Below are positions 6,549 through 14,500 of a DNA stretch of 61,231 nucleotides, piece after piece. The notes under the pieces are model-generated. The model was not told the DNA's origin. It was given only the letters and a program-made list of their open reading frames with translations, and did no database searches. Both the position numbers and the translations under genes were made by a program. Origin of the DNA: a virus; the IMG/VR virus record IMGVR_UViG_3300043420_000933, positions 1-61,231 of that record; one strand, given 5' to 3'. Every line of letters starts with the position of its first letter. The stretch's first letter is position 1.

Positions 6549-6677
6549 TCAACCATACTTAGAAATCATTTGATCCATTCTATCTTCTCTATATTCTTCT
6601 TCTTGATTGTCTTCAGTTGTGTCTTGAAATTCATCGTAAATTGTGTCCGAATCTTTTTCTAGAAAAATTGAAGTCAT
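6549..6677 (-). CDS. Small acidic protein (42 aa)
   Basis: First gene of the small-gene operon after the promoter at 6775-6802. ATG at 6677; begins MTSIFLEKDSDTIYDEF and ends RMDQMISKYG. Strongly acidic. Function unknown; a real gene is supported by its position, spacing of 11 bases to the next ATG and lack of any competing frame. Confidence 0.55.
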   Translation of the reverse strand: MTSIFLEKDSDTIYDEFQDTTEDNQEEEYREDRMDQMISKYG

Positions 6678-6716
6678 TTGTAGAAGTGTGTAGGAAGGGT
6701 CGTTTGTATATAGTCA

Positions 6717-6740
6717 GGAAGGGGGGATTACCCCACCTCC
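6717..6740. promoter_or_regulatory. GC-rich leader hairpin
   Basis: A 10-bp stem (GGAAGGGGGG with CCCCACCTCC, two G-T pairs) with a four-base loop stands out in AT-rich surroundings. It lies in the roughly 90-base leader between the promoter at 6775-6802 and the start at 6677. No T-run follows on either strand, so it is more likely an RNA-stability or attenuation element than a simple terminator. Confidence 0.4.
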
Positions 6741-6774
6741 TCTGTGTCGGGTTGCTTAAATTCAACATTCTTTA

Positions 6775-6802
6775 ATTTTAAATTATTATCAAAAAATGTC
6801 AA
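6775..6802 (-). promoter_or_regulatory. Host-type sigma-70 promoter for the small-gene operon
   Basis: TTGACA (6802-6797) and TAAAAT (6780-6775) are separated by 16 bases on the minus strand. The -35 box overlaps the stop codon of the HNH gene upstream. It would start a transcript reading genes 6677 down to 2852. Confidence 0.6.
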
Positions 6803-7188
6803 GGAATTAAATTTTTCATTTTGGATGGATTTTTTATTTGTTCTTCGGTAAGTCTTATCCTTTCTTCAATAGGAAGAGAAATAAAAACTTGCCAAGATGC
6901 TCTCCGTTCTGCAGCACTTTTTTCTCTATGACATTTTTTACATAAAAGTTGGATGTTATCAATTGTTTCCTCAATTTTTACATTTGAATACCACCAATTG
7001 TTTGCAACTCCCCTTTGTTTATATTTCAAATTATGGTCAATGTGGTCAAATTCTAAATCTTCAGTTTTTCCACAAAATGAACATTTGTTTCCTAACCTTT
7101 CTTTGACCTTTTGTTTTCTTTTTACTATGTCTTTTTTTCTCCATTCATTTTGGTATTTTTTGAAATCTTCTTTATTTTTATATGGCAT
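6799..7188 (-). CDS. HNH homing endonuclease
   Basis: A 129-residue free-standing HNH enzyme. A basic N-terminus is followed by CSFCGKTEDLEFDHID (zinc CxxC plus the catalytic DH pair) and CKKCHREKSA (second CxxC and the final H). The C-terminal third is helical and charged and may contact DNA. Such enzymes cut a recipient phage genome at a specific site and spread their own gene. The gene sits between a sigma-70 promoter and a hairpin with an internal late promoter; its codon use is as AT-rich as the surroundings. Confidence 0.85.
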   Translation of the reverse strand: MPYKNKEDFKKYQNEWRKKDIVKRKQKVKERLGNKCSFCGKTEDLEFDHIDHNLKYKQRGVANNWWYSNVKIEETIDNIQLLCKKCHREKSAAERRASWQVFISLPIEERIRLTEEQIKNPSKMKNLIP

Positions 7189-7189
7189 A

Positions 7190-7237
7190 TTCTATTAGGG
7201 ATACCTTTTATTATTTATATGGGTATCCCTCATAGAA
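7190..7237 (-). promoter_or_regulatory. Late promoter inside a long hairpin upstream of HNH gene
   Basis: A 16-bp inverted repeat with one mismatch (arms 7190-7205 and 7222-7237) encloses a 16-base loop. On the minus strand the loop carries a perfect TATAAATA late box (7219-7212). The 3' arm ends one base before the HNH start codon. Full-length read-through RNA would fold and mask the start; RNA started at the late promoter lacks the 5' arm. This is the same logic as known for the T4 td-intron endonuclease I-TevI. Confidence 0.65.
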
Positions 7238-7240
7238 TTA

Positions 7241-8356
7241 TCAAGAAGTAGTTTCTTGGGTTTCGATAAAATCTGCGTCAATTTTATCGTAAAGTTCTAC
7301 AAAACAAGTTTTTGTCTCATCATCAAATCCAGAAAGACAAAGATTGATTGCCTTACTTTTTTTACCAAAAATAGAATATGCTTTTAGAATATGGACTAAA
7401 CGACGAGTTGAAATTACTTCGTCAATGCCACCATCAGCAAAAGTTTTTCTTACAATTTCTGCCCAAGTGCAAAGATGGGAAATAAAATCAGTATGTTCCT
7501 TAATCATAGGAATTTTAAGTGATTCCGCAATTTTAGTCAAAATTTTAGTTTCAACAGAAATAGTAGGATAACTTTGTTCCATCATAATTGGGAAACGGTC
7601 AAGCATAGCAGAGTTCATAACATTAGTGCCGATGAAACGTCCATCATCACTACCCTTGCCCTTCGTGTTGGCAGTTGCAATCACATTGAAACCTGCCTTT
7701 GGATATACCTGCTTACCGATTTTCTTGAGAAACACACCCTTACCCTCAAGAATGGATTGCAGACACATAATCTTATTAGATGCCAGGTCAATCTCATCAA
7801 GGAGGAGAACAGCACCACGTTCCATTGCTTCTACAACAGGACCGTTATGCCACACAGTTTCCCCATTCACGAGACGGAAACCACCAAGCAAATCATCAGA
7901 GTCAGTCTCAATCGTAATATTAACACGAATGAGTTCCCTCTTCAGTTGAGCACAAGATTGCTCAATGCTAAAAGTTTTACCATTACCAGAGAGACCAGTG
8001 ATGAACACAGGATAAAAAATCCCAGACTGAACAACTTTCTTAACATCAGTAAAGTTGCCAAAGCTGACGAAGGTATCATCTTTATCAGGAACGAGGTTTT
8101 GCTTTACATTATCCATAATTGCTACTGGATTAGCAGAAGGAGAAGCATAAGTTTCTTCAAGTTCTTGCACGGTTGCCTCCAGATTCCATTTACCACGACC
8201 CACCTTGTATTGATTCAGATACTTGGAGAGAGTCGCATAGGTTGTATCAAGTTCTGCTGCTACTTCTTTGACAGCATCAGCACCAAACTCGGTGCCATAC
8301 TTTTCTTTCAGAATGGAGAGTGCTTGTTCAATCATAGTGTTAGATTTGGTAGGCAT
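7241..8356 (-). CDS. cobS: MoxR/CobS-type AAA+ ATPase
   Basis: The 371-residue protein has a small N-terminal helix-turn-helix-like part (about 26-60) and an AAA+ core: Walker A GLSGNGKT at 121-128, Walker B VLLLDEID at 183-190, a sensor region IATANTKGKG and an arginine-bearing MLDRFP. It is the homologue usually labelled CobS (cobaltochelatase subunit) in T4-like cyanophages, but the fold is that of MoxR ATPases, which work with VWA-domain partners. The VWA protein at 8891-11074 is the natural partner. True cobalt chelation is doubtful. Transcription probably starts at the box-type promoter 8379-8422. Confidence 0.85.
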   Translation of the reverse strand: MPTKSNTMIEQALSILKEKYGTEFGADAVKEVAAELDTTYATLSKYLNQYKVGRGKWNLEATVQELEETYASPSANPVAIMDNVKQNLVPDKDDTFVSFGNFTDVKKVVQSGIFYPVFITGLSGNGKTFSIEQSCAQLKRELIRVNITIETDSDDLLGGFRLVNGETVWHNGPVVEAMERGAVLLLDEIDLASNKIMCLQSILEGKGVFLKKIGKQVYPKAGFNVIATANTKGKGSDDGRFIGTNVMNSAMLDRFPIMMEQSYPTISVETKILTKIAESLKIPMIKEHTDFISHLCTWAEIVRKTFADGGIDEVISTRRLVHILKAYSIFGKKSKAINLCLSGFDDETKTCFVELYDKIDADFIETQETTS

Positions 8357-8378
8357 CGGTTTGTTTGATTACTCCGTA

Positions 8379-8422
8379 ATTCTACCACGAATTGTGGGTG
8401 AGGGAGTGGTGAGAGGGACAGT
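8379..8422 (-). promoter_or_regulatory. ACTGTCC-box promoter of the AAA+ gene
   Basis: On the minus strand ACTGTCC (8422-8416) is followed after exactly 31 bases by TAGAAT (8384-8379), with the AAA+ start 23 bases further on. No -35 TTGACA is present. The box is the 3' half of an inverted repeat GGACGGT-N6-ACTGTCC that extends to 8435. Same spacing as at 11100-11143, 20751-20794 and 60702-60745. Confidence 0.6.
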
Positions 8423-8437
8423 TCAAAGACCGTCCCT

Positions 8438-8469
8438 CATAAATAACTATGATTAAGTTAATCATAGTT
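8438..8469 (+). promoter_or_regulatory. Late promoter running into a hairpin before plus-strand HNH gene
   Basis: CATAAATA (8438-8445) is a T4-type late box on the plus strand. It runs into a perfect 12-bp inverted repeat (8445-8456 with 8458-8469) that ends two bases before the ATG at 8472. A late start about six bases past the box would remove half of the 5' arm. This gives the endonuclease its own late promoter against the direction of its neighbours. Confidence 0.6.
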
Positions 8470-8471
8470 AT

Positions 8472-8846
8472 ATGAAAACCATAAATGGATTTTCCGAATA
8501 TAAAATATCAAAAGATGGAAAAATATATTCCAAAAAAGGAAAAGTATCAAAAATCTGCAATAATTCCTTTGGTTATCCAGTTGTCAATGTAAAAAATGAT
8601 GAGGGTAAATGGAGAATAAAGGCAGTTCATAGATTATTGGCAGAAACATATATCCCAAATCCAAATAATTTGCCCGAAGTAAATCATAAAGATAGAGATA
8701 GACAAAATTACAATCTTGATAATTTAGAATGGGTCAGCAAATCTGACAACAATAAAAATAGAGTCCAATTTACATCCAATATAGACAAAGAAGTGTGGGC
8801 AATAAATTACCTAAAAAATCTGGGTTATACAGTATATAAAGAGTAA
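8472..8846 (+). CDS. NUMOD4/HNH homing endonuclease on the opposite strand
   Basis: The 124-residue product starts like NUMOD4 (INGFSEYKISKDGKIYSKKG), then has the HNH core: WRIKAVHRLLAETYIPNP, NLPEVNHKDRDRQNYNLDNLEWVS. The H-N-H residues of the VNHKD...NLEWV family are intact. It lies on the plus strand between two minus-strand genes that belong together (AAA+ and VWA), so it is an insertion. The C-terminus is short (ends NLGYTVYKE), so a DNA-binding NUMOD module may be missing. Confidence 0.85.
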   Translation: MKTINGFSEYKISKDGKIYSKKGKVSKICNNSFGYPVVNVKNDEGKWRIKAVHRLLAETYIPNPNNLPEVNHKDRDRQNYNLDNLEWVSKSDNNKNRVQFTSNIDKEVWAINYLKNLGYTVYKE

Positions 8847-8847
8847 G

Positions 8848-8884
8848 AAAAAGGTATAGGGGGGTGCCCAATGGACAGTCCCCC
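8848..8884 (-). terminator. Probable terminator after the VWA gene
   Basis: On the minus strand GGGGG (8884-8880) pairs with CCCCC (8864-8860), with an inner GTCC/GGGC stem, and TTTTT follows at 8852-8848. It lies just past the VWA stop. The ACTGTCC copy here (8879-8873) is part of this stem and lacks a -10 at the proper distance. Confidence 0.4.
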
Positions 8885-8890
8885 AGGTGG

Positions 8891-11074
8891 TCAAGCAACA
8901 AGACTAATGAAGGAACCAAGAAGTTTCTTATTAGTCTTTTTCTTACCCAAAACTTTAGTGAATGCTGTTTTTATCTGTGCTTTCGTTGCGTTCTCGGGAA
9001 CAACAAAGTCCTCATCTTGTGCGAGAGAAGATGATGCAATCACATTGAATTGGTCAAAACCAGTTCCTTGGAATTGAACACAACTGTTCTTGCGATAATC
9101 TGCCTTCACCTTTTCATAGTTCTCTTGACCGTTCCCATACCAACGATAGCAAGTCTGGAAATCACGACCAGGAGTGATACGGAAGTTAATAAGATTCACA
9201 GTCGGGAACCTGTCTTTCACGGTCTGCAGAAGAACTTTAGCATAACGAGGGAAATTATCATAGTCCAGAGCAGGATAGACACGACCAGTCTTCCTATCAC
9301 GAATCGTAGTGCGACTATGCCTCGTATTACCAATGTATTCAGAAGAATCGGGATAACAACCCTTACGAGCAACCGTCACCGAATTCTGGTATCCCTCACC
9401 ATCAGTTAGGAAAACAACATTCACCTTCTGAAGTTTATTCTTTTCCTGGAAATCAGGAATCAGAGAGTGAAGGGCAATCATACTTTCACCGATAGGAGAA
9501 CCCGAAAGGTCCAGGTGAGGAGGAACAATGCCAGCACGTTTCTGATACGCATAGCAAACAGACCAGATATTCTTGAGTTGTTCATCAAGAACTCGGTTAT
9601 TTACTTTACTGGTGAAGAAATTCATCAGACGGAATGACTGTTCTGGAGCAAGAACACCAGCAACCTTTTCATACACAGGAGGATGATTGGGTTGTAGTTC
9701 CATATAGGAATGAGCATCCAGAGTGAAGGCATACACCTCAAAAGGAATGTTTACTTTCTTACAGAACCAAATAAGATTCAGCAGTTGCTTATAAGCATCC
9801 AGAAGGAATTCACCCATTGAACCAGACCAGTCAAGAATGAAGATAAGACCGTGATTCTTACCGTCAGGAACCACAGAAACCTTCTTAAACAGGTCTTCGT
9901 TGAACTTATAGGTGTGGAGTTTAGAAGTGTCTAGAATACCCGTGCGAGCAGTGCTAGACCGAGCATATTGGTCGGCAGACTTCTTACACTCAAACTCTTT
10001 TACCAGATAAGAAACTTCTTTTTCGGCAGACTTCTTGTAGGTATTATATTCCTTAGAAGTAAAATCAAAAGTCTCTTTGTAATAAGAACCACGAGTTTCA
10101 TAGAACTCTTTTGCTTTACGATGGATGAACTCGTTAGGAATTACCATCGTCTCAAGATTCATCTTGGGAAGTTCCACATAATGAGTTTCCTGAGCATACT
10201 TATCTACAAGGTCTTGAGACTTTTCATCAAAAGAACGAGAAGTCTTGGAAGTCAGTTCATCTTTATTGGTTTCACCGTGCTGATTGCTTGCTTCCTGACC
10301 GAAACCACCACCATTAGGTGCTTCCATAGACTTATTCATCTCATCACCGAAAGATTCACCTTCAGTTTGAGACTGACCCTGCGAATCTTGCTCCAGTTCA
10401 GATTTATTCTGACCGTCTTGACCCTCTCCCTCTTGAGAAGAATCAGAAGAACCTTCGGTCTGCTCACCAGCACCCTGAGAAGAATCACCTTCACCAGGAG
10501 TAGGCATAACTTGAACCTCTTGCTTTTTATACTTCACATACTCAGTGATTTCACGAGCAAGTTGAAGCACTTCATCAAAAGTTTCAGTCTGCGAAGCACG
10601 AGTCAGAAACTCATTCTCTTCATCATTGAAACAGATGTTATGAAATGCACCAATCTTGTAGTAAAGATTGATTCGATCAATGAAAGTCAGTTCATCCAGG
10701 TTCTCATCTTTCGTTGAGAAGAAGTCATCGTTGTTCAGTTCATTATACCCATTGTAAAAAGTCCGAGACAGACCAGGATACTTTTTCTTTATCAAACGTT
10801 CTACACGAACATCCTCAAGAACATTCACAAAATCTTTGGGAACTTCAGGATAATCAACAGTCCAGTCAATGTTAGGTGTTGCGAGACTATGCCCTACCTC
10901 GTGGGCCACCAAAAGTGTGTACACTACATCACTTGCGCGGTCCCAAGTCGGTAAAGTGAGAATACGACGGTCCACATCAAACATAGCAGTTGGGACTTTT
11001 CTATGCTCAATGATAATATTTTCCATGGCCAAACATTTGGCCAACATTCCTTTAACTTCTAGATTAACGGACAT
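8891..11074 (-). CDS. cobT: CobT-like protein: HExxH metallopeptidase region plus VWA domain
   Basis: About 727 residues. Near residues 58-62 is HEVGH, a zinc-peptidase signature. A long acidic, Q/S/G/E-rich linker spans roughly 190-290. The C-terminal third is a von Willebrand A domain with the MIDAS motif DWSGSMG (near residue 430) and a later LTDGEG. This architecture is that of the VWA partner of MoxR ATPases and of CobT. I start at ATG 11074 because the first in-frame ATG (11104) lies inside the -10 box of the promoter at 11100-11143. With the AAA+ protein it likely forms a metal-dependent remodelling or proteolytic complex; its target is unknown. Confidence 0.8.
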   Translation of the reverse strand: MSVNLEVKGMLAKCLAMENIIIEHRKVPTAMFDVDRRILTLPTWDRASDVVYTLLVAHEVGHSLATPNIDWTVDYPEVPKDFVNVLEDVRVERLIKKKYPGLSRTFYNGYNELNNDDFFSTKDENLDELTFIDRINLYYKIGAFHNICFNDEENEFLTRASQTETFDEVLQLAREITEYVKYKKQEVQVMPTPGEGDSSQGAGEQTEGSSDSSQEGEGQDGQNKSELEQDSQGQSQTEGESFGDEMNKSMEAPNGGGFGQEASNQHGETNKDELTSKTSRSFDEKSQDLVDKYAQETHYVELPKMNLETMVIPNEFIHRKAKEFYETRGSYYKETFDFTSKEYNTYKKSAEKEVSYLVKEFECKKSADQYARSSTARTGILDTSKLHTYKFNEDLFKKVSVVPDGKNHGLIFILDWSGSMGEFLLDAYKQLLNLIWFCKKVNIPFEVYAFTLDAHSYMELQPNHPPVYEKVAGVLAPEQSFRLMNFFTSKVNNRVLDEQLKNIWSVCYAYQKRAGIVPPHLDLSGSPIGESMIALHSLIPDFQEKNKLQKVNVVFLTDGEGYQNSVTVARKGCYPDSSEYIGNTRHSRTTIRDRKTGRVYPALDYDNFPRYAKVLLQTVKDRFPTVNLINFRITPGRDFQTCYRWYGNGQENYEKVKADYRKNSCVQFQGTGFDQFNVIASSSLAQDEDFVVPENATKAQIKTAFTKVLGKKKTNKKLLGSFISLVA

Positions 11075-11099
11075 CAGGGGTCTGCTTTGAACTTCTAGT

Positions 11100-11143
11100 A
11101 TCATAGCAGGTCCTAAGGGACCTTTAATGGTGGATTGGACAGT
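11100..11143 (-). promoter_or_regulatory. ACTGTCC-box promoter of the VWA gene
   Basis: ACTGTCC (11143-11137) lies exactly 31 bases upstream of TATGAT (11105-11100) on the minus strand. Between them is a palindrome AGGTCC-CTTA-GGACCT. The VWA start at 11074 is about 25 bases downstream. Spacing is identical to that of the other three box promoters. Confidence 0.6.
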
Positions 11144-11217
11144 TTTTCAACTGACACAATGACTTTATGAGTTTTTACTTTTCCTGCGTAAATTTTACCT
11201 GTAATTAGAAGAAAATA
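11113..11217 (-). other. Open frame without a start codon (possible gene remnant)
   Basis: Between the VWA gene and 11295 the minus strand holds a 34-codon open frame ending at TAG 11113, reading TGKIYAGKVKTHKVIVSVEK and then LSNPPLKVP. It looks protein-like (alternating hydrophobic and basic residues) but has no ATG, GTG or TTG at its beginning. The ACTGTCC box lies within its codons. It may be a decayed gene or may use an unusual start. The rest of 11218-11294 shows only a small ATTACT/AGTAAT hairpin. Confidence 0.25.
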
Positions 11218-11293
11218 ACCTCAGAGTTTGTGGATACTTTTCCTTGTCTCTATAATTACTAAAGTAATAGTAGGAACTTCATTTTTTAATTAT

Positions 11294-11322
11294 AAAAAGG
11301 GACAATACCCTTATCCCTTTTA
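11294..11322. terminator. Bidirectional terminator
   Basis: AAAAGGGA and TCCCTTTT form a perfect 8-bp stem around an 11-base loop; on the minus strand the stem is followed by a short T-run. It closes the tail-fibre operon just after the small gene 11324-11479. Confidence 0.6.
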
Positions 11323-11323
11323 T

Positions 11324-11479
11324 TTATTCTTCTTCTTGCCCCTCATTTTCCAAATTACTTAGTGCTTCAAGTGCTCCTTGAACTTTAAGAAATTCTTCTT
11401 TTTTGGCATTAAATTCTTGCTCTAATGCAAGAAGTTCATCACGAATTTGAATTGCTTTTTTTGTTAGAGTCTCTGTCAT
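11324..11479 (-). CDS. Small coiled-coil protein (51 aa)
   Basis: Acidic, helical protein (MTETLTKKAIQIRDELLALE, then FNAKKEEFLKVQGALEALS). ATG at 11479 is preferred because AAGGA lies four bases upstream; an ATG at 11494 would add five residues. Similar short coiled-coil proteins occur beside cyanophage fibre genes. Sits between a late promoter (11519-11526) and a terminator. Confidence 0.6.
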   Translation of the reverse strand: MTETLTKKAIQIRDELLALEQEFNAKKEEFLKVQGALEALSNLENEGQEEE

Positions 11480-11518
11480 TTCTTCCTTAGTCATATGAAT
11501 ATAGAATAACTACGAGGA

Positions 11519-11526
11519 TATTTATG
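11519..11526 (-). promoter_or_regulatory. T4-type late promoter
   Basis: CATAAATA on the minus strand overlaps the stop codon of the large fibre gene and precedes the 11479 start by about 40 bases. Box match only; no -35 is expected for this promoter class. Confidence 0.4.
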
Positions 11527-14500
11527 CGACTCTCATAATGAAAGCGAGAGCATAGTATGGGGGTAAATTTTTACCTGTTCCAGATTCACCTTCAGAATTA
11601 ATGGAAATTCCTGTGGTTTGACTGCTAATGTTTGTTCCATTCACAGTTGAATTACGTGTAGAACTGTTAGATTCCCATCTCCATCCAGATCCCGCTCCAC
11701 CATCATCTGCCGAACTTGCTAATAAATTGTGATTATGACCAGGATCAGTAATACCGTGAGAGTGAGAAACAACAACTGCATCAGCAGAACCACCAGTAGC
11801 ACCTACTCCATAAGCACTTCCAGCACCTACAATAAATCTATCTCGTAGATTTGGAGTGCCATTGGCACCATTACATAATGCCCAACCAGTGGGAATGGAT
11901 GCTGTGCTTCCAGACCACATAATAATTCCACCAACTGGAGTTATTCCTGCCAATGCTGTATTTGCTGTTGTTTGTGCTTTACTTGCAGCAGTTACTGCGT
12001 TGTTTGCTGTTGTTTGTGCTTTACTTGCAGCAGTTACCGCACTATTTGCTGTTGTTTTTACTGTATCTAAACTGGTTCCATCTGTAGTTGATGCAATTGC
12101 CCATTTAAGATTTCCGTTCTGTTCTGTATCAACAGTGAGAACTTGATTATTGCTTCCATTTGGAAGTATTTTTGCAGCATTATCTGAAGTTCCAACAAGA
12201 ATATCACCTTCATTTTCCCAGTCTTGATTAGAAACAAGACTTCCTTGACCACCAAGAGCAAGAATAAAGCAAGGTATTCCCGCAGGAGGTGCATCAACAA
12301 AAACAATTGTATTTGTATATTCTCCATTTTCTTGCTTAATAGAGTAATCAGTAGATGGTTTTTGAATAACACCACCAAGAGAAACAATTAAATTATCAGG
12401 ACCTAAAGGTATAAATGCTTCTGGGGGATTTTCTGGTGTTTGCAATAAAAATTCTTTCGCAGTTCCATCAAAGAATTCACTAATATCTTTTAATATTAAA
12501 GAATTTCCAGTAGGTAAATTTGAAATCGCAATAGGTGGTTGCGGAGTATAACCAAGAGCATTTATAACATCATCTTGTGTCAATGCTGTTTCTGTTCCAT
12601 CTACTCTCAATATATTTGGAACTCCATTCAAAGCACCACCACCAGTTTTCACAAACGAACCGGCAGTTATTGCACCAGTAACTCCAAGACTTCCTCCAAA
12701 AATTGATTGATTGACTGAATTGACAGTCAGTGTTCCATCAGAAACAATTGTTCCTTTTGTGGTAATGTTTCCTGTATTTCCTGCAACAATAAATTTATCA
12801 GTATTAACTGTAATGTCAGATACTGTTAATGTTGCTCCACTTGTATTAACAAGATTAGAAAGATTTAAACTTCCTCTAATAGTTGCAGCACCAACTGAGT
12901 TAACTTCAAATCTTGATGGTGTATTCAGACCTCTCAAAGTTAAAGAACCAAGAACACTTAAGTCACCATCACTATTAACTCTTAGTTTTGTTTCAACTTG
13001 ATTTCTTGCTGTATTCTCACCAACAGAATCAAAGTTTTCTTGCCCTGAGGCAACAGAACTATTTGGACTTGCTAATTTCCAAGAATATCCATCACTTACA
13101 TCAATACCTGCATACCATCTTTGATTGCTCGCAGCATTTGCAAACCAAGAAAGAACTACGTCACCATTTCCTATATTTCTAAGTCTAAAATGACTTCCCC
13201 TTAAGTCTGTTCCATCATTGTTACTTGTATAAGTTGCAGTTCTTGCAGCACCAACTCTAAATCTTTCAATTCCTTGGTTTTGTAAAATAGTATCGGTAGA
13301 ATCATTGTGATTGACTATAAATCCAGAAGTGCTACTTGATGAAAGTTTTGTTCTTCCCCCAGAAACAATTTCTTCAGTGTCCCCAGAAGAAGATATTCCA
13401 ATTATTCCGTGTACTTGTAGTTTTGATGATAGATTCGTAGTTCCTAAGCCAAGATTTCCCGAACCAGTTATAACAAGATTAGTAATACCACCATCAGAGA
13501 ATGCAATTTCATCACCATCAGGTACATTAATGACTAGTCCAGATTTATACTTTTCGGTAGTCTCTACTGCTTGTAATGTTGCTCTTTTTTGTTGAATGGG
13601 TGAATATAAATTCAAACCGGTATGTATTCCAACATCACCAAATGAAACAAGTTTTTCTGTTGGGTTTGTGGTTCCTATGCCAATAGAACCACTAAAATAA
13701 GCACCACCATCTACTTGAAGTAATTGGTTTGAAGTTCCTGTAAAAGTTGTAGTTCCAATTCCAACAAGACCACTTATAAACGTAGAAACTCCAGCAACCT
13801 CTAAATCATAGAATCTACTTATGAGTCTTGGAGCATTTCCACCAGGAACCGAATCCCCTGGATTATGAACATAAATGGCATAATTAGTTTCTCCTGCTCC
13901 AACTCCACTAAAGAAAGCAGTTTTTCTGATATTAATATTAGCAAAATTAACATCACTTAATGTGACATTAGAATCAATTACAAAATCTCCAACAATTTGA
14001 ACATTTTGGAATTTTGACTTTCCCCCAACATAAAAAATTGAATCATTAACACCACCAAAATCTGAAAATGCATTTGAATTTCCAATACCAATTTTATCAA
14101 CTTTAAAGTCTAAAATATCTTTAGATTGACTGATTAAACCAAACTTTTTCCATTCACTATCAACATAAACTTGACCAATATAACCTTCTTCCAAAGTTGG
14201 AATTGATTTGAGAGAAATATTACCACGATTTGCTAAATTTGCATCGGTTGGGGTTGATATTCCAACTGTAAGTAATTTGTAACTAGATGTATCTCCTTTT
14301 ATATAAAGGTTTTTAGTATTAATTCCTTCATCAGATGTATTTACGACTTTTTTATTGAAACTTACTGGTCCATAAAATTGACTTGTTTCTTTTGCTCCAT
14401 CACCACCCTCAACGGTAATTCTTCCTCTTGCTAAAACATTATCAAAAGTTGCATCCAATTTATTATTATTTGTTCCTTCTGCATCATCTCCAGTGAAACT

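Noticed and set aside
7574-8368. 264-codon plus-strand ORF over the AAA+ gene
   Set aside because: Shadow of a clearly conserved ATPase with intact Walker motifs on the minus strand.
8873-8879. Fifth ACTGTCC copy as a promoter box
   Set aside because: At 31 nt the hexamer is CTTTAT and no gene starts after it on that strand; the copy is part of a GC-rich terminator-like stem.
9968-10717. 249-codon plus-strand ORF
   Set aside because: Antisense to the VWA gene; composition (L, R, F, T-rich, no domain) is that of a shadow frame.
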